Assembly: GCA_012837465.1 (NCBI GenBank)
Contig: DURG01000130.1
Coordinates: 1 to 24,862 of the forward strand
Reading direction: 5' to 3'
DNA: 24,862 bases
DNA from: Propionibacterium sp.
Lineage (GTDB): Bacteria > Actinomycetota > Actinomycetes > Propionibacteriales > Propionibacteriaceae
Part shown: piece by piece, positions 23,693-24,862 of the stretch
Numbering within the stretch: position 1 is the first letter of the stretch
Layout: the number at the start of each line of letters is the position of its first letter
The notes under the pieces: generated by a model
Seen by the model: the letters and a program-made list of their open reading frames with translations, nothing else
Told to the model about the DNA's origin: nothing
Database searches by the model: none
Program-made: the position numbers and the translations under genes

Positions 23693-24841
23693 ATGAAGTT
23701 CACCAAGACCACCCGTACCCTGACCGCCCTCGCGGCCATCGGCGCACTGGGCCTCTCGGCCTGCGGCGGCGACTCCAACGGCGGCTCCACCGACGGTGAC
23801 GGCGCCGCCAGCAGCGGCGAGACCGTGACCCTCAACGCCGCCACCATGGTGCAGCCCAAGACCCCCAACGCCCCCGTCGAGAACTGGTTCTACGACCAAC
23901 TCGAGGAGCGCTCCGACGGCCGCATCACGATCGACCGCACCGAGCCCGAGAGCATCTGCCCCGCGCAGGAGATCGCCCAGTGCATCATCGACGGCCGCGC
24001 CGACGTCGGCACCTCCATCGCCGACTACTCGCCGCAGCTGTTCCCGAGCCTGACCATCGTGTCGGTGCCGTTCATGGTGGACAACTCGCAGGTCCTCATG
24101 GAGACCCTCTACAAGGTCAACGAGGAGAACGAATCCGCCAAGGCCAAGTGGGACGAGGTGGGCCTGAAGCTCGTCGGCGCCTGGGGCCCCGGCAAGCTGA
24201 TCATCGGCACCAACGAGAAGGTCCAGAACCTGGACGACATCAACGGCATGCGCTTCCGCGTGACCGGCGGCTTCCTCCAGCGTGCGTTCGAGTCGGCCGG
24301 CGCCAACGTCGTCGCGCTGACCGCCGGTGAAACCTACGAGGGCATCGAGCGCGGCATCGCCGACGCCGTCGCCTGGACCATGGACGGCCCCGTCGACTAC
24401 AAGATGATGGAGCAGCTCAGCATCTGGTCCGACCCGGGCGTCGGCCACTACACCACCTTCGCCACCTGGATGAACCAGGACGTCTACAACGGCATGCCCG
24501 ACGACCTCAAGGCCGTCGTCGACGAGGTCGTCGCCGACCTCAACGGCGGCGAGGGCATGAAGGCCTTCAACGAGGTCACCACCCCGCAGTGCGACGCCAT
24601 GCTCGAGCACGGCAACGTCGACGAGTTCACCGCCTGGGAGCAGGCCGAGGCCGACCAGTGGAAGGAAGCCGCCCAGGCTGAGCTCATCGAGCAGTGGGTC
24701 GCCGACGCCGAGGCCAACGGCCTCACCGACGCCCAGACCTACCTCGACGAGTACATGGCCGCCCTCGAGGAGGCCGCTGGCGCCGAGGACCTCGTCGAGG
24801 ACCCGGTTGCCGCCTGCATCGACCGCTTCGCCAGCCGCTGA
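23693..24841 (+). CDS. TRAP transporter solute-binding lipoprotein (DctP family)
   Basis: The protein is 382 residues. MKFTKTTRTLTALAAIGALG is a lipoprotein signal, and the lipobox LSAC puts the lipidated cysteine at 24. A Gly/Ser/Asp linker to about 43 follows. The body is the DctP fold. The segment DDINGMRFRVTGG (181-193) holds the conserved arginine (R189) that binds the ligand carboxylate, and the family helix follows with EGIERGIADAV (216-226). It also has four cysteines beyond the lipidated one (89, 97, 300, 375), which could form disulfides. It sits directly behind hpaD, so a phenylacetic or related aromatic acid is a reasonable ligand. The membrane subunits must lie to the right. AAGGAAAG precedes the ATG at 23693. 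Confidence 0.92.
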   Translation: MKFTKTTRTLTALAAIGALGLSACGGDSNGGSTDGDGAASSGETVTLNAATMVQPKTPNAPVENWFYDQLEERSDGRITIDRTEPESICPAQEIAQCIIDGRADVGTSIADYSPQLFPSLTIVSVPFMVDNSQVLMETLYKVNEENESAKAKWDEVGLKLVGAWGPGKLIIGTNEKVQNLDDINGMRFRVTGGFLQRAFESAGANVVALTAGETYEGIERGIADAVAWTMDGPVDYKMMEQLSIWSDPGVGHYTTFATWMNQDVYNGMPDDLKAVVDEVVADLNGGEGMKAFNEVTTPQCDAMLEHGNVDEFTAWEQAEADQWKEAAQAELIEQWVADAEANGLTDAQTYLDEYMAALEEAAGAEDLVEDPVAACIDRFASR

Positions 24842-24862
24842 TGCCCTGGTGGGGCGGCGGGG
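24841..24862 (+). CDS. Start of a following gene, cut by the window edge
   Basis: The dctP stop TGA (24839-24841) overlaps an ATG at 24841-24843 in the usual TGATG coupling form. The visible codons give MPWWGGG. The next gene of a TRAP operon is normally the small membrane subunit (DctQ), but seven residues cannot show it. It may equally start further on. Confidence 0.3.

Noticed and set aside
1..24862. CRISPR array, tRNA, rRNA, insertion sequence or phage genes
   Set aside because: I saw no repeat-spacer pattern, no cloverleaf or rRNA segment, and no transposase or integrase motif in any frame. The decayed region has no visible mobile element ends.

Overview
The window is a GC-rich actinobacterial chromosome segment with strong G/C preference at third codon positions. 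Three protein features support this placement. The 3,4-dihydroxyphenylacetate dioxygenase is of the Brevibacterium type, the ABC transporter is a standard oppABCDF set, and the tandem-GNAT and GNAT-Nudix proteins are of actinobacterial style. I would guess a Propionibacteriaceae-like or related actinobacterium, but the sequence does not prove a genus.

Layout. (1) 1-2894: a TetR-type regulator fragment with two stop codons in its DNA-binding region, a double-GNAT acetyltransferase (minus), a DUF488 protein, a large palindrome at 2339-2413 and a small VOC protein. (2) 3126-5372: an intact GH3 beta-glucosidase. (3) 5468-6368: a CPBP (CAAX-type) membrane protease broken by one stop codon and one frameshift, then a short unrecognised gene at 6525. 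(4) 7011-12779 (minus): an oppA-B-C-D-F oligopeptide ABC transporter operon with a hairpin between oppA and oppB. (5) 13233-13436: a cold-shock protein with a long structured leader and a strong terminator, convergent with a fused GNAT-Nudix protein. (6) 14573-16984: a gene graveyard. It holds the N-terminus of a luciferase-like monooxygenase, a hydrophobic tail in another frame, one apparently intact small membrane protein, a sugar isomerase/epimerase lacking its N-terminus, and the C-terminal part of a GH35-like beta-galactosidase joined in frame to that isomerase.

(7) 16948-24862: the main functional island, for homoprotocatechuate (3,4-dihydroxyphenylacetate) meta-cleavage. A plus-strand operon encodes a fused FAH-RraA protein, a DapA-family class I aldolase/lyase, HpaE, HpaD and a TRAP-type solute-binding lipoprotein. 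A further gene begins at the right edge. Divergent from it is a succinate-semialdehyde dehydrogenase gene. The control region has a good -35/-10 pair flanked by a perfect inverted repeat (ATACGATTTG / CAAATCGTAT).

Inferred pathway: the TRAP system imports the aromatic acid, HpaD cleaves the ring and HpaE oxidises the semialdehyde. The FAH domain then isomerises or decarboxylates, and an aldolase releases pyruvate and succinic semialdehyde, which the divergent dehydrogenase turns into succinate. No HpaI-type aldolase, HpaH hydratase or HpaF isomerase is seen. The RraA domain fused to the FAH domain carries the D-X20-R-D signature of class II pyruvate aldolases. It and the DapA-like protein are therefore competing candidates for the missing aldol-cleavage step. 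This is the most interesting biology in the window.
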